A stretch of 64,000 nucleotides of DNA from Xestospongia muta. Taxonomy: Eukaryota > Porifera > Demospongiae > Haplosclerida > Petrosiidae. The notes under the pieces are model-generated. The model had not been told where the DNA came from and ran no database searches. It saw only the letters and a program-made list of their open reading frames with translations. This document shows, piece after piece, positions 63,556 to 64,000 of this stretch. Each line of letters begins with the position of its first letter. Positions within the stretch are counted from its first letter, which is position 1. The translations under genes were made by a program, and so were the position numbers. The DNA is taken from NCBI GenBank assembly GCA_963693285.1, contig OY848930.1, forward strand, positions 2,418,001-2,482,000, in the 5' to 3' direction.

Positions 63556-64000
63556 AAAACTCTTTATGTTAGAGTTTTAACCTATTTAGACTACTTTATT
63601 AGTATATTTAAGACAGATAAACTTACTAAACTCTTTACATCAGCTTATTTAACCAGATTTCACAGTTAATTTCTAATCTTTTTTAACTTTCAAAAAGCTC
63701 TAAACTCTATTTTAGAGTTTTAACCTATTTATACTACTTTATTAGTATATTTAAGACAGATAAACTTACTAAACTCTTTACATCAGCTTATTTAACCAGT
63801 TTTCACAGTTAATTTCTAAACTTTTTTAACATTCAGAAAGCTCTAAACTCTTTATTTTAGAGTTTTAACTTATTTAGACTACTTTATTAGTATATTTAAG
63901 ACAGATAAACTTACTAAACTATTTAGATCAGCTTATTTAACCAGTTTTCACAGTTAATTTCTAATCTTTTTTAACTTTCAGAAAGCTCTAAACTCTTTAT
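63556..64000 (-). repeat. Array continuing past the window end
   Basis: Monomers TTTATGTTAGAG, ACTCTATTTTAGAG with TTATACTAC (63729) and ACATTCAG (63829) repeat 61.97-62.41 kb at offset 1588. The window ends inside a monomer. Confidence 0.85.

Larger units (their letters stand above)
27849..64000 (-). repeat. 145-bp AT-rich satellite array, right arm (- orientation)
   Basis: About 250 monomers of the same family as the left arm, but all in reverse complement (core AACCAGTTTTCACAGTTAAT on the + strand), continue past the window end. The modal length is again 145 bp, for example TTTTCAC at 31042 and 31187. No gene, transposon or non-satellite spacer is visible. Monomers are generally closer to consensus than in the left arm. 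Arm-specific variants include TTAAATTTCAAAAGGCCC, GCGCTAAACAC and the CACATTATTTAACCAATAT form; I did not see these in the left arm. Large parts are organised in higher-order or segmental tandem copies, listed separately. Confidence 0.97.

Noticed and set aside
1..64000. Possible protein-coding regions
   Set aside because: TAA/TAG (and TTA/CTA for the other strand) recur several times per monomer, and the 145-bp period rotates every stop through all frames. Any open frame is short and is an accident of the repeat.
1..64000. CRISPR array
   Set aside because: The repeated unit is contiguous, 145 bp, with no constant short repeat separated by unique spacers; variation is scattered point change and indel.
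1..64000. Replication-origin iterons or bacterial repeats
   Set aside because: The array runs for at least 64 kb with no flanking genes and has HOR structure, which is typical of eukaryotic satellite and not of plasmid iterons.
1..64000. Transposable element or MITE insertion
   Set aside because: The sequence stays in satellite phase everywhere; I found no target-site duplication, terminal repeats or unrelated insert. Local oddities (117-bp, 227-bp and 76-bp units) are explained by deletions within the monomer.
1..64000. Telomeric or subtelomeric repeat
   Set aside because: No short G-rich telomere-type tandem motif such as TTAGGG, TTTAGGG or TTAGG is present in tandem; occasional single TTTAGG/TTAGG words come from the satellite itself.

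Overview
The window is one uninterrupted tandem array of an AT-rich satellite DNA. I see no protein-coding gene, RNA gene, transposon, CRISPR array or single-copy insertion anywhere in the 64 kb. The basic monomer is 145 bp; an exact consensus copy lies at 16331-16475. It is about 23% G+C, its consensus contains no CpG, and roughly 440 copies fill the window. A long array of a near-nucleosome-length AT-rich monomer points to constitutive heterochromatin of a eukaryotic nuclear genome, possibly centromeric or pericentromeric. The sequence alone does not tell me the species or clade, and I do not recognise the monomer as a named family.

The array has two arms in opposite orientation. From 1 to about 27850 the monomers read on the + strand (conserved core CTGGTTAAATAAGCTGATCT). 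From about 27850 to the end every monomer reads on the - strand. The switch is abrupt: it shares 4 bp (CTTT, 27849-27852) between the arms and falls at different monomer phases on each side. The same 145-bp monomer occurs base for base on both sides, in opposite orientation, so the arms are one family. Every long duplication I could trace stays within one arm.

Left arm: 1-13.5 kb is a mosaic of 1-2 kb segmental copies, with indel-bearing variant monomers (117 bp, a 227-bp composite pair, a ~266-bp dimer) and a 1025-bp higher-order repeat (HOR). About 13.5-15.6 kb is mostly irregular monomers. From 15.6 to 24.2 kb a ~2-2.9 kb block recurs with gains and losses of whole monomers. At 24.2-26.9 kb there is a 724-bp, five-monomer HOR. 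At 26.9-27.85 kb another copy of the 23.6-kb block reaches the inversion.

Right arm: a 289-bp dimer repeat abuts the inversion. Near-consensus monomers run to about 32.1 kb. A 4551-bp unit is tandemly duplicated at 34.56-43.67 kb, and a 1300-bp, nine-monomer HOR occupies 43.97-47.5 kb. A mosaic of 433-bp to 1.9-kb repeat blocks, including a 573-bp four-monomer HOR, fills 48.3-64 kb.

Within the monomer, two motifs (GGTTAAA and TAAAGAGTTTAG) occur twice, 71-72 bp apart. This suggests the 145-bp unit arose from a ~72-bp half-unit. Offsets between segmental copies are mostly near multiples of 145 bp, as expected from unequal exchange or gene conversion between in-phase monomers. Repeat coordinates were obtained by reading marker variants by eye; boundaries are good to roughly 10-50 bp unless stated as exact.
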